The notes below the pieces were generated by a model. The model was given only the letters and a program-made list of their open reading frames with translations, was not told the DNA's origin and did not search any database. From the NCBI RefSeq assembly GCF_026672255.1, contig NZ_JAPOHA010000017.1:329-34385 (forward strand): a stretch of DNA of 34,057 nucleotides. Reading direction: 5' to 3'. Shown one piece after another: positions 15,597-24,141 of the stretch (the stretch's first letter is position 1; the number at the start of each line of letters is the position of its first letter). The DNA is from Caproiciproducens galactitolivorans. GTDB taxonomy: Bacteria; Bacillota; Clostridia; Oscillospirales; Acutalibacteraceae. A program made the translations under genes and the position numbers.

Positions 15597-16529
15597 ATGG
15601 TTAATGTAAAAGCTAAACAAAAAAAACAAAAGAAGCACAGTTTTGTGTTGTTTTCACGGAAAGACATTCCTTTCTATATATTTGCAGCTCCCTGGATTAT
15701 TGGAATGATTATATTTTTCCTGTATCCCGCAGTAATGTCTTTTTATTACAGCCTGACGGATTATGACATTATATCAAAACCGGTTTTTGTCGGACTGAAA
15801 AATTACATAACGCTTTTTACTAAAGACGAAATTTTCATGAAATCAGTACAAAACACCTTATATATGGTAGCTTTTTCACTGCCGCTTCAACTGATCCTGC
15901 AATTGTTACTTGCATTGATGCTGAATTGGGAAGTCAAAGGCATTGGTATTTTCCGGGCGATGTATTATATTCCGGTACTTGTCCCGCCGGTTTCCATTTC
16001 ATTGCTGTTCACGATGGTCTACGATGACAACTACGGCGTATTGAACGGACTTTTACGGTTATTCGGAATACCGCCGCAGCAATGGCTGACGTCCGTACAG
16101 TTGTCAAAGCCGTCCATCATTATCATGGGATTGTGGACCGCGGGAAGCGGAATGTTGTTCTATTTGTCAAGTTTAAAGAATGTTCCAAATTCTCTTTATG
16201 AGTCAGCAAGTATCGACGGCGCTTCCGCATGGACAAAAATGTGGAAAATCACATTACCAATTATATCTCCTACAATCTTTTTCCAGCTGATCATGGGCGT
16301 AATTGCAACATTCCAGTTGTTTACGGAATCCTACGTATTAACAAAGGGCGGACCGGACTATTCCTCCTATTTTATGATGTACTATTTGTACCTTACCGCG
16401 TTTAAGGAAGGCAGGATGGGAATGGCGTCAGCAATGGCGTGGATATTATTTGTTATTATCCTTATGTTTGCGGTGTTAATCCTGAAGACATCAAAGAAGT
16501 GGGTCTATTACGCAGAGGATGAGAGGTAG
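15597..16529 (+). CDS. Carbohydrate ABC transporter permease, MalF/UgpA type
   Basis: From ATG 15597 it has 310 residues, with AAAGG (15582-15586) upstream and a Lys-rich start. About six membrane segments are visible, the first at FYIFAAPWIIGMIIFFLYPAV. The cytoplasmic EAA-type loop reads YESASIDGASAWTKMWKITL, which docks the ATPase. It pairs with the second permease encoded directly downstream to form the channel of a CUT1-type oligosaccharide importer. CUT1 systems usually carry di- and oligosaccharides, which fits the intracellular GH36 enzyme. No ATPase gene is present in this locus. Confidence 0.92.
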   Translation: MVNVKAKQKKQKKHSFVLFSRKDIPFYIFAAPWIIGMIIFFLYPAVMSFYYSLTDYDIISKPVFVGLKNYITLFTKDEIFMKSVQNTLYMVAFSLPLQLILQLLLALMLNWEVKGIGIFRAMYYIPVLVPPVSISLLFTMVYDDNYGVLNGLLRLFGIPPQQWLTSVQLSKPSIIIMGLWTAGSGMLFYLSSLKNVPNSLYESASIDGASAWTKMWKITLPIISPTIFFQLIMGVIATFQLFTESYVLTKGGPDYSSYFMMYYLYLTAFKEGRMGMASAMAWILFVIILMFAVLILKTSKKWVYYAEDER

Positions 16530-16536
16530 CTGTAAA

Positions 16537-17391
16537 ATGAGTAAATCCAGGAAAAAAGTATTCATGGTCAAAATAATAAAATATGTTGTACTTTCCGTTG
16601 TCGGTATCATATTTATGGCACCGCTGATTTTCCTTGTATCAAATTCCTTTAAAACATTCAGTCAGATTATTCAATTTCCGCCTTCATTAATTCCGAAACC
16701 TTTTATAACAACCAACTACACTGCTCTTTTTGACAGCACAGATCCCAACTATATTTCGTTCCCTACTTTTATCGTCAACTCATTGATTGTCAGTGTGGGG
16801 GTTGTAATCGGAACGGTTATATCCACCGTTTTGGTCGGCTATGCCTTTGCGCGGCTTCCATGCAGATTAAAGAATTTCCTGTTTATCATTTTACTTTCCA
16901 CCCTAATGATTCCGCCTTCTGTACTCGTAATACCGATTTTTAAGATTTACAGAGACATTCATTTCCTCAACACGCTGAAAGCGTTGATTGTGCCGGCTTT
17001 TTTCGGAAACGCGTTCTTTATCTTTTTCATGCGGCAGTATATTATGGGAATTCCGTATGAATTAGACGAAGCGGCATATATTGATGGTGCTTCACGCTTC
17101 ACAATATTATGGAAAATACTTCTCCCGCTGTGCAAGCCTGTCATTATATCCGTTGTAGTCCTTGAGTTTGTATGGACTTGGACAGATTTTTACACGCCGC
17201 TTATCTATTTAACTTCCGAGAGTAAAATGACTCTTGCAGTGGGACTCGCCATGTTCCAGGGCCAGCGTCAAGCCCTTTTGGGACTGCTCGCGGCGGCTAC
17301 GGTAATCAGTATCGTTCCAATGGTTGTATTGTTCCTTGCAGCACAAAAATATTTTGTGGAAGGAATCAGCTTTTCAGGTCTGAAATCTTAA
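16537..17391 (+). CDS. Carbohydrate ABC transporter permease, MalG/UgpE type
   Basis: From ATG 16537 it has 284 residues; AGAGG (16522-16526) overlaps the end of the previous gene and is 10 nt upstream. The protein has about six membrane segments and the EAA loop DEAAYIDGASRFTILWKIL typical of MalG-like subunits, and ends in the usual YFVEGISFSGLKS. It forms the heterodimeric CUT1 channel with the preceding permease. Only 7 bp separate the two genes. Confidence 0.92.
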   Translation: MSKSRKKVFMVKIIKYVVLSVVGIIFMAPLIFLVSNSFKTFSQIIQFPPSLIPKPFITTNYTALFDSTDPNYISFPTFIVNSLIVSVGVVIGTVISTVLVGYAFARLPCRLKNFLFIILLSTLMIPPSVLVIPIFKIYRDIHFLNTLKALIVPAFFGNAFFIFFMRQYIMGIPYELDEAAYIDGASRFTILWKILLPLCKPVIISVVVLEFVWTWTDFYTPLIYLTSESKMTLAVGLAMFQGQRQALLGLLAAATVISIVPMVVLFLAAQKYFVEGISFSGLKS

Positions 17392-17448
17392 ATTGGTTAA
17401 CAATAGCAATCGCTATAAACTATTTAAAATTTTCGAGGAGGATTTATT

Positions 17449-18774
17449 ATGAAAAGACGCTTTACAAAGATTTCGTCGGTGATCTTAGCAGCTGCGCTGC
17501 TCGCTTCCGCATTTACAGGCTGCGGTTCACAGGACAGCGCAAAAAAATCAAATGACCAAGTGACTACCATTCGGTACGCACGATGGGGCTTACCGGAAGA
17601 AATGAACGGTACGAAAAAAATTATTGCCGCGTTTGAAGAGTCACATAAAAACATTAAGGTAACACTTGAAAGTAGTTCATGGGATCAATACTGGGAGAAA
17701 ATCCAGACGGAAATAGCGAGCAACACGGCTCCGGATGTAATGCTGATGGACGGCGGATGGTATTTAACGCAGTTTGCTCCGAAAGGTATACTGGCTGATA
17801 TCGGTCCCCTCATGGAGAAGGACAAGATATCGAAAGATGATTACTTTAACGTTTGGCAAACATTCACTTATAACAATAAAATTTACTCGATGCCGCGTGA
17901 TTACAACTCCATAGTCCTATATTATAATAAGAGCTTGTTCAAGGCTGCCGGCATTACGGAAGTTCCCAACGGCAATATGACATGGGATCAGATCGTAAAA
18001 CTTGCTCAGAAACTGACGCTCGATAAAAATGGGAAAAATGCGACAGAGCCGGGATTTGATCCAAACAATATAGAGCAGTATGGACTTTATGTGCCGTATG
18101 ACAACGTTGATTCGACCATTGAAACGCTGATCTGGCAAAAAGGCGGCAGACTGATGAGCGTTGATAAGAATACTTGTCAGATCGATTCTCCGGAATCGAA
18201 GAGCGTGCTTCAATTCCTCTATGATCTTAACTATAAATATCATGTAAGTCCTACGTATTCCGCCGCACTAAAATACGGTGAAGAACAATTCCCAACAGGG
18301 AAATTTGCAATGGTATACCAGGGTTCCTGGCTGCAGTCTTCGCTTGCCGATGCGAAGTTTGACTGGGACATTGCAGTTGCTCCGTCATTCGATAAAAAGG
18401 TTTACTGCACACAAAGCGTTGGGAATGCAATTCTTACAACCTCAAGCAATCAGGAAGCGGCGTGGGAATTTGTAAAGTACATGTCAGGCAAAGAAGGCCA
18501 GACGATCATGGCACAGTCAAAAGATTCCATCCCAGTACTGAAAGATGTCGCTGAGAATTTCTATGTAAAATTACCCGGAAATCCGCAAAATAAACAGGCG
18601 ATCTTTGATGAAGCTGTTTCTTCCGTACCGAATGTAGATTTTAAGCAAAAGTCGACAATTTACGATGCAATCAAAAATATAGAGCCTTTGTACTTCAATA
18701 AAAAAGCAACTCTTGATGAGACGGTTAATAATATCCTGGCAAAAGTAAAGAGTATTCAAAACTCCGCAAACTAA
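17449..18774 (+). CDS. Extracellular sugar-binding lipoprotein (CUT1 family)
   Basis: This is a 441-residue family 1 solute-binding protein. The signal peptide ends in the lipobox FTGC (C25). The mature protein reads VTTIRYARWG and has family features such as APDVMLMDGGWYLTQFAPKG and a C-terminal FVKYMSGKEGQ segment. GAGGAGG lies before ATG 17449. It should capture an oligosaccharide outside the cell and pass it to the two permeases encoded upstream. A long perfect hairpin follows the stop codon and may stabilise this part of the message. The ligand is unknown; an alpha-linked galactose or galactosamine glycan is inferred from the next gene. Confidence 0.92.
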   Translation: MKRRFTKISSVILAAALLASAFTGCGSQDSAKKSNDQVTTIRYARWGLPEEMNGTKKIIAAFEESHKNIKVTLESSSWDQYWEKIQTEIASNTAPDVMLMDGGWYLTQFAPKGILADIGPLMEKDKISKDDYFNVWQTFTYNNKIYSMPRDYNSIVLYYNKSLFKAAGITEVPNGNMTWDQIVKLAQKLTLDKNGKNATEPGFDPNNIEQYGLYVPYDNVDSTIETLIWQKGGRLMSVDKNTCQIDSPESKSVLQFLYDLNYKYHVSPTYSAALKYGEEQFPTGKFAMVYQGSWLQSSLADAKFDWDIAVAPSFDKKVYCTQSVGNAILTTSSNQEAAWEFVKYMSGKEGQTIMAQSKDSIPVLKDVAENFYVKLPGNPQNKQAIFDEAVSSVPNVDFKQKSTIYDAIKNIEPLYFNKKATLDETVNNILAKVKSIQNSAN

Positions 18775-18788
18775 TCGATACAGACTCA

Positions 18789-18831
18789 GCTGCAATGGTA
18801 AGAAAACAAAACGTTTTCTTACCATTGCAGC
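18789..18831. repeat. Perfect 19-bp inverted repeat after the binding-protein gene
   Basis: GCTGCAATGGTAAGAAAAC (18789-18807) and its exact reverse complement (18813-18831) flank a 5-nt loop (AAAAC). No T-run follows (CGAATAAATC), so it is not a classical terminator. It lies between the binding protein and the GH36 gene, where an RNA hairpin could block 3' exonucleases or halt part of transcription. Confidence 0.85.
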
Positions 18832-18902
18832 GAATAAATCCTATCCGGCGGAGGACATTCACGGCAATAAATGTTGATAAGAGAATAAGTGGGGAATAAA
18901 GA

Positions 18903-20918
18903 ATGGCAGAATACGATATTTGTAAGGCGCCTATTGTGGTTTCCAACAAAGAAATTGGTATTGCGTTTGATACACAAATGAGAAGCCGTATAGTAAACAA
19001 TTATAATAAGGAAACCGCAGCCTTCGGAAATTTTGAGAATTCACATTATATCACAACCTGCGAAGGAAAAGTGGAAGAATTTCAGTTTCTGAATAGAAAA
19101 AGCGAGGAGATAACAAATGAATTTGGAAAAGGGATGGAACACACCCTTTCCGGGACATCAGGCAGTATAGAAAAAGTTCTCAGTCTAAAAGTGTATGAGA
19201 TGTTTCCATCTACGATCTTCATAAAAGCGCGGTACAAAAATATTGGCACAAGCAGTATCAGGGTAACCGGCTGGGTAAATAACCAGTATACGATCTGTTC
19301 CGATGAAAAGGAAAGGGATGATCTTTTTTGGTCGTTTCAGGGGGCTTCCTACGAGGAAAGAACAGACTGGATTCTGCCGCTGAAGAATGGCTTCTCAAGA
19401 AAAAATTTCATGGGCATGAACGACTCGGATTATGGCGGAGGCATTCCGCTTTCCGATGTTTGGAAAAGAGATATCGGAATAGCGGTCGGCCATTGTGAAA
19501 GTATTCCGAAGCTTGTCAGTTTACCCGTTGAAGTTTCGGGCGGAAGGGCAACCATATCTGTTACATATGAAAAAGACAGGATACTTGAGGTCGGTGAAAC
19601 AATGGATACAGCGGAAACGTTTGTCATGCTGCATCAAGGCGATTGTTTCAATTCTCTTACGGAATACAGAAAAATAATGGAGATAAAAGGGATAAAACCC
19701 GCTCCGATCAATAAAGAAGGATATGAGCCGGCATGGTGCGCATGGGGATATGAACGCAATTTTAAAGTAAGTCAAATATATGAAGCGCTTCCGATGGTAA
19801 AAAAGCTCGGCTTCAAATGGGTTTGTATTGATGACGGCTGGCAGTATGAAGAAGGGGACTGTGAACCTTCAAAAGAAAGGTTCCCCGACGGAGAAGGCGG
19901 AATCAAAGAATTCGTGCGAAAAATCCATGAACAGGGGTTAAAGGTTCAGCTTTGGTGGATACCAATGGCTTGTGATCCGAAGTCCCGGTATTATGCAAAA
20001 CATCCCGACAGCGTTATCCTCGACGTGAACGGGAATAAACAGGATGTTACATGGTGGGACAATTACTATTTATGTCCGGCCTGTGAGGACGTAAAAGAGT
20101 ATACGAAAGAAAGCGTTCGGAAGATACTCAAAGATTGGGATTTTGACGGATTAAAAATTGACGGTCAGCACTTGAATGCCGCGCCGCCGTGCTACAATGA
20201 AAAACATCATCATAAAAATCCGGAAGAATCCTTTGAAGCGGTTCCTGAATTTTTCAAGATGATTTATGATGAGGCAAAACAAATTAAACCGGATGCCCCT
20301 ATTATGTTCTGTCCCTGCGGAGACTGCTGTTCTTTCTTTACAATGCCCTATTTTGATATGCCGGTTGCATCGGATCCGGAAAGCTCATGGCAGGTAAGAT
20401 CAAAGGGGAAAGTAATCAAAGCGCTGATGGGCAGCAATGTCCCTTATAACGGTGACCATGTTGAATTGAGCGATGATGAATGTGATTTTGCATCCACAGT
20501 AGGAATTGGCGGCGTTATCAATACAAAATTCACCTGGCCGGTGGGTTCAAGTCCTGTTTCCATCGTGAAAGAGGGAGCTAATTTTGACCTCAGTCCGGAG
20601 AGGGAAGCGCTCTATCAATCGTGGATTGCTATCTACAGGAAAAAAATGCTTTCATCGGGTGAATATATCGGCAGCCTGTACAGCTTGGGATTTGATGTTC
20701 CGGAATGCCACGTAATACGGAAATCAAACAAAATGTATTATTCATTCTATGCGGACAGCTTCACGGGAGAAGTGACATTAAAAGGTCTGGAGAACAAACC
20801 CCACGTTGTGTTGGATTATGTCAACAAAAAAGAGATTGCAAGACTTCAGCCGAACGAAACGAAAATCAATGTAAATTTTGAAAAGTTCCTTTTAATTGAA
20901 GTCAGCGAAGCGATTTAA
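18903..20918 (+). CDS. GH36-type alpha-galactosidase / possible alpha-galactosaminidase
   Basis: This is a 671-residue clan-D glycoside hydrolase. An N-terminal beta-sandwich (about 1-270) precedes a TIM barrel with WCAWGYERNF, IDDGW (309-313), the nucleophile motif LKIDGQ (D420) and the acid/base candidate VASDP (D491), and a small C-terminal beta domain. No signal peptide is present, so it acts in the cytoplasm on imported oligosaccharides. GH36 covers alpha-galactosidases, alpha-N-acetylgalactosaminidases and the galactosaminidase of Flavonifractor plautii. The amino-sugar-like neighbours (SIS protein, NAGK-type kinase) without a deacetylase make galactosaminidase a real alternative to plain alpha-galactosidase. 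A Cys/His-rich stretch (APPCYNEKHHHKN, then FCPCGDCCSFF) is notable near the active site. The ribosome binding site is weak (GTGGGG). Confidence 0.88.
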   Translation: MAEYDICKAPIVVSNKEIGIAFDTQMRSRIVNNYNKETAAFGNFENSHYITTCEGKVEEFQFLNRKSEEITNEFGKGMEHTLSGTSGSIEKVLSLKVYEMFPSTIFIKARYKNIGTSSIRVTGWVNNQYTICSDEKERDDLFWSFQGASYEERTDWILPLKNGFSRKNFMGMNDSDYGGGIPLSDVWKRDIGIAVGHCESIPKLVSLPVEVSGGRATISVTYEKDRILEVGETMDTAETFVMLHQGDCFNSLTEYRKIMEIKGIKPAPINKEGYEPAWCAWGYERNFKVSQIYEALPMVKKLGFKWVCIDDGWQYEEGDCEPSKERFPDGEGGIKEFVRKIHEQGLKVQLWWIPMACDPKSRYYAKHPDSVILDVNGNKQDVTWWDNYYLCPACEDVKEYTKESVRKILKDWDFDGLKIDGQHLNAAPPCYNEKHHHKNPEESFEAVPEFFKMIYDEAKQIKPDAPIMFCPCGDCCSFFTMPYFDMPVASDPESSWQVRSKGKVIKALMGSNVPYNGDHVELSDDECDFASTVGIGGVINTKFTWPVGSSPVSIVKEGANFDLSPEREALYQSWIAIYRKKMLSSGEYIGSLYSLGFDVPECHVIRKSNKMYYSFYADSFTGEVTLKGLENKPHVVLDYVNKKEIARLQPNETKINVNFEKFLLIEVSEAI

Positions 20919-20954
20919 AAAGAAGCATACATAATTAAAATTGATGAGGATATT

Positions 20955-22211
20955 ATGAAAAAAATTACAGCGATCTTAATGGGCGCGGGTTTAAGGGGAA
21001 TGGATGCCTATGCGGACTACGCGCTGAGAAATGAAAACGAGATTCAATTCGTTGCAGTTGCCGAACCGGACCGCGAAAGAAGAGTGCGGTTTCAGAAATT
21101 GCATCATATTCCGGCCGAGAATTGCTTTGAAAACTGGGAACAGATTCTTGCTGTACCGAAGCTGGCAGACGCCGCTCTTATCTGCACGCAGGATCAGATG
21201 CACTTTAAGCCGACAATGAAGGCAATGGAGATGGGATATGATATTCTGCTCGAAAAACCAATGTCCACAAGCCCGAAAGAATGCATGGAGCTTGGCAAAT
21301 ACGCAAATGAGCACAAGCGGATTCTATGCATTTGCTATGTTCTGCGTTATACTCCTTTCTTTATGGCCTTAAAGAAATTGGTTGAGAGCGGCAGAATAGG
21401 AAAACTTATTTCGGTACAGCACAATGAAAATGTTGGATACTGGCACATGGCGCACAGCTTTGTACGCGGCAATTGGAGAAACTCCGATGAATCCAGCCCG
21501 ATGATCTTGCAAAAGAGCTGCCATGATATGGATATCCTTCGTTGGCTGATCGGCGCGGATTGTGTAAATATGTCTTCCTTCGGGGACCTTTCCTACTTTA
21601 AGGAAGAGAATGCGCCAAGCGGTGCTCCGTTAAGATGTCTTGACGGCTGCAAGTATAAAAATGAATGTGCGTATTATGCCCCCAAACTTTATCTTACGGA
21701 AGACACCGATTGGCCGACTTCGGCAATCAGCAATGATCATAGCTATCAGGCACGCGTTCGGGCATTAAAAGAAGGACCTTATGGCAGATGCGTTTTCCAG
21801 TGTGACAATAATGTGGTTGACCATCAGGTAGTCAACATGGAATTTGCAAACGGTGCTACCGCTGCATTCACAATGTGCGCGTTTACCAATGAGATCAGCA
21901 GAACGATTAAACTGATGGGCACAAAAGGTGAAATCAGAGGCGCAATGGAAAAGAATGAAATAGAAATTAAAGAATTCGGGACGGGTATCACGGACGTGAT
22001 GCACATACAGGAAACAGAGTCCGGGCACAGCGGCGGCGACGATGGCATTATGAAGGATTTTATAAGCCTTCTGCAAGCGGGAAAAACGGATGTGGATTAC
22101 TGCATTGATAATTCCGTGCATAGTCATATCATGGCGTTTGCAGCTGAAAAAGCAAGGGCGGAAAAGAAGGTTATAAACATAGAAGAGTATAAAAGCCAGT
22201 TTGCAGACTAA
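20955..22211 (+). CDS. Gfo/Idh/MocA-family oxidoreductase with Cys cluster
   Basis: This 418-residue protein has an N-terminal Rossmann fold (AILMGAGLRGMDAY, residues 6-19), the EKP motif (100-102) with the catalytic-type Lys, and the C-terminal substrate domain with KSCHDMDILRWL (187-198). Members oxidise or reduce sugar hydroxyls with NAD(P), and some take part in redox-assisted glycoside cleavage. An insertion contains C228, C232 and C238 (RCLDGCKYKNEC), with C279 and C283 (GRCVFQC) further on, which could bind a metal. It lies 36 bp after the GH36 gene and 38 bp before gatY. Its substrate is unknown; a galactose or galactosamine derivative is plausible from context. Confidence 0.85.
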   Translation: MKKITAILMGAGLRGMDAYADYALRNENEIQFVAVAEPDRERRVRFQKLHHIPAENCFENWEQILAVPKLADAALICTQDQMHFKPTMKAMEMGYDILLEKPMSTSPKECMELGKYANEHKRILCICYVLRYTPFFMALKKLVESGRIGKLISVQHNENVGYWHMAHSFVRGNWRNSDESSPMILQKSCHDMDILRWLIGADCVNMSSFGDLSYFKEENAPSGAPLRCLDGCKYKNECAYYAPKLYLTEDTDWPTSAISNDHSYQARVRALKEGPYGRCVFQCDNNVVDHQVVNMEFANGATAAFTMCAFTNEISRTIKLMGTKGEIRGAMEKNEIEIKEFGTGITDVMHIQETESGHSGGDDGIMKDFISLLQAGKTDVDYCIDNSVHSHIMAFAAEKARAEKKVINIEEYKSQFAD

Positions 22212-22249
22212 AGTTTTTGGAAATTGATAAGAAATAAAGGGGAATAAAT

Positions 22250-23101
22250 ATGTCTCTTGTTACGAGCGAAAAAATCTTAATGGATGCCCAAAGGGGTAAT
22301 TATGCGATCGGAGCATTCAACGCTGAAAACATGGAAATGGTACAGGGAATCATTGAGGCGGCTGAAGAATTAAAGTCTCCTGTGATTATTCAAACAACGC
22401 CGGGAACGATTAAATATGGCGGACTGCGTTATTACTATTCCAATGTGTACGCGGGAGCGAGCGCGGCAAGTGTTCCGGTTGTTCTTCATCTTGACCACGG
22501 TTCCAGTTTTGAATTGGCGTCTGGGGCTTATCGCGAAGGCTATACTTCCATTATGATCGATGGCTCGAAACTTCCTTTCGAAGAGAACATAGCCCTTACA
22601 CGGAAAGTTGCAGAGATGTGCAATCCCGGCAATATCCCCGTAGAAGCAGAGCTTGGCAGAGTGGGCGGCAAGGAAGATGATCTCGTTTCGAATGATGACA
22701 TTTATACCGACCCCGAAAAAGCAGCAGAGTTTGTTAAGAAGACAAGCATTTCGTCCCTTGCGGTTGCAATCGGGACAGCCCATGGGTTCTATGCCAAAAC
22801 GCCGGTGCTGGATGTAAACCGTCTGACAGAAATACGCAAAGTAGTGGATATTCCGCTTGTATTGCATGGAGCTTCCGGCCTTACGGATGAACAAGTTATG
22901 GAATGTATAAAGAGGGGCATATGCAAAGTGAATTTTGCGACGGAGCTTCGCGATGCATTCTCCAAAGGGGTAAAAAAAGTCATCGGGGAAAATCCGGATG
23001 TTTTTGATCCGAAGGTATACTGCAAGGAAGGCAAAGAATGCGTCAAGGAATTAGTGAAGCATAAAATGCTTGTATGCGGAAGCGTAAACACCGCAAGGTA
23101 A
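22250..23101 (+). CDS. gatY: Class II tagatose-/fructose-bisphosphate aldolase (GatY/KbaY type)
   Basis: This 283-residue zinc-dependent aldolase has the conserved proton-donor Asp D82 and zinc ligands H83 (HLDHGS), H178 (GTAHGF) and H206 (LVLHGASG), plus the E-x-E-L-G-R-V-G-G block at 133-140. The length matches GatY/KbaY. With GatZ (13097) in the same locus, cleavage of tagatose-1,6-bisphosphate to triose phosphates is the likely reaction; fructose-1,6-bisphosphate is an alternative. AAGGGGAATAAAT precedes ATG 22250. Its distance from gatZ suggests that the operon was rearranged or assembled from two parts. Confidence 0.92.
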   Translation: MSLVTSEKILMDAQRGNYAIGAFNAENMEMVQGIIEAAEELKSPVIIQTTPGTIKYGGLRYYYSNVYAGASAASVPVVLHLDHGSSFELASGAYREGYTSIMIDGSKLPFEENIALTRKVAEMCNPGNIPVEAELGRVGGKEDDLVSNDDIYTDPEKAAEFVKKTSISSLAVAIGTAHGFYAKTPVLDVNRLTEIRKVVDIPLVLHGASGLTDEQVMECIKRGICKVNFATELRDAFSKGVKKVIGENPDVFDPKVYCKEGKECVKELVKHKMLVCGSVNTAR

Positions 23102-23132
23102 AGTTCCATTACATGGCAAAGGAGCATAGCGC

Positions 23133-24107
23133 ATGTATTATCTTGGCATTGACGGCGGCGGCACAAAAACCGCCTTTGAAATTATAGATGACAAGGGCAA
23201 TATCGTATCCTCATGCAAAACGGCCACTTGCAGCTATCTTCAGATCGGCAAGGAAAACTACGGCAAGGTGGTTCAGGAAGGCGCAGCGGATGTCTGCGCA
23301 AAAGCAAACATCCGCGTATCGGATATCGATTATTCGTGTGTTGGGATACCGAGCTTCGGTGAAACTTCATCCGATACACCGGATTTAGTGAACATTACCC
23401 GGAGCGCTTTGCAAAGCGGCAATGTAGAATGCGTAAACGACGTAGTGGTTGCCTGGGCAGGATCTCTTGCCTGTGAGCCGGGAATTAACCTTTTAGCGGG
23501 AACCGGCTCCATGGGCTATGGAATGGATCAGAAAAACCATGCTGTAAGATCGGGCGGATGGGGGCATTTATTCGGCGACGAAGGCTCCGCGTATTGGCTG
23601 GGGAAAAAGCTGATCGAACTGTTTACCAAGCAGGCGGACGGACGGGTTGAAAAAGGAAAAACATATGAAATCGTATGCGAAGAATTCGGTTTAACATCTG
23701 ATTTTGATTTTATATCGGCTGTGTACAATAAATTGGAGTTTAAACGGGATGAAATTGCCAAGTTACAGCTCTTGCTTTGTAAAGCGGCTGAACAAGGCGA
23801 CCACTATGCAATCGATCTTTACAGGCAGGCCGCTTACGAACTGAGTCTTATCGTCTCAGCAATCATTAACCAATTGGAATTTGACAAGGACAAGAGCATA
23901 ACCGTTTCCTATTCCGGGGGCATCTTTAAAGCGGGAGAGCTGATTTTTGCTCCATTAAAAGAATACATGAGCAGCTATAATATTACGCTGAAAAAACCCC
24001 TGCTCAGTCCGGTTACAGGCGCCGCTTTATACGCATTGGTGTCTCATACTTCTTATAAAAATAAAAGTATTATTGACAATTTATACCGGCAGGAAAAAGA
24101 GCTTTGA
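23133..24107 (+). CDS. N-acetylglucosamine-kinase-like sugar kinase (BadF/BcrA ATPase family)
   Basis: This 324-residue ASKHA-fold kinase has phosphate 1 motif LGIDGGGTKT (4-13), the catalytic Asp in VNDVVVAW (D103), phosphate 2 motif LLAGTGSMGYG (120-130) and the NAGK-type sugar-site segment GGWGHLFGDEGSAYWLG (141-157). NAGK relatives phosphorylate GlcNAc, glucosamine or related amino sugars at O6. In this locus the product would be galactosamine-6-phosphate or a similar compound, which the SIS enzyme can isomerise. AAGGAG lies before ATG 23133 and 31 bp separate it from gatY. Substrate choice is inferred. Confidence 0.88.
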   Translation: MYYLGIDGGGTKTAFEIIDDKGNIVSSCKTATCSYLQIGKENYGKVVQEGAADVCAKANIRVSDIDYSCVGIPSFGETSSDTPDLVNITRSALQSGNVECVNDVVVAWAGSLACEPGINLLAGTGSMGYGMDQKNHAVRSGGWGHLFGDEGSAYWLGKKLIELFTKQADGRVEKGKTYEIVCEEFGLTSDFDFISAVYNKLEFKRDEIAKLQLLLCKAAEQGDHYAIDLYRQAAYELSLIVSAIINQLEFDKDKSITVSYSGGIFKAGELIFAPLKEYMSSYNITLKKPLLSPVTGAALYALVSHTSYKNKSIIDNLYRQEKEL

Positions 24108-24141
24108 TTTGTTTTGACATCTATAATGGAGGAAATCTTAC

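Noticed and set aside
18789-18831. Reading the perfect 19-bp repeat as an ordinary rho-independent terminator
   Set aside because: No T-run follows it, and the downstream genes belong to the same pathway and show no obvious promoter of their own.
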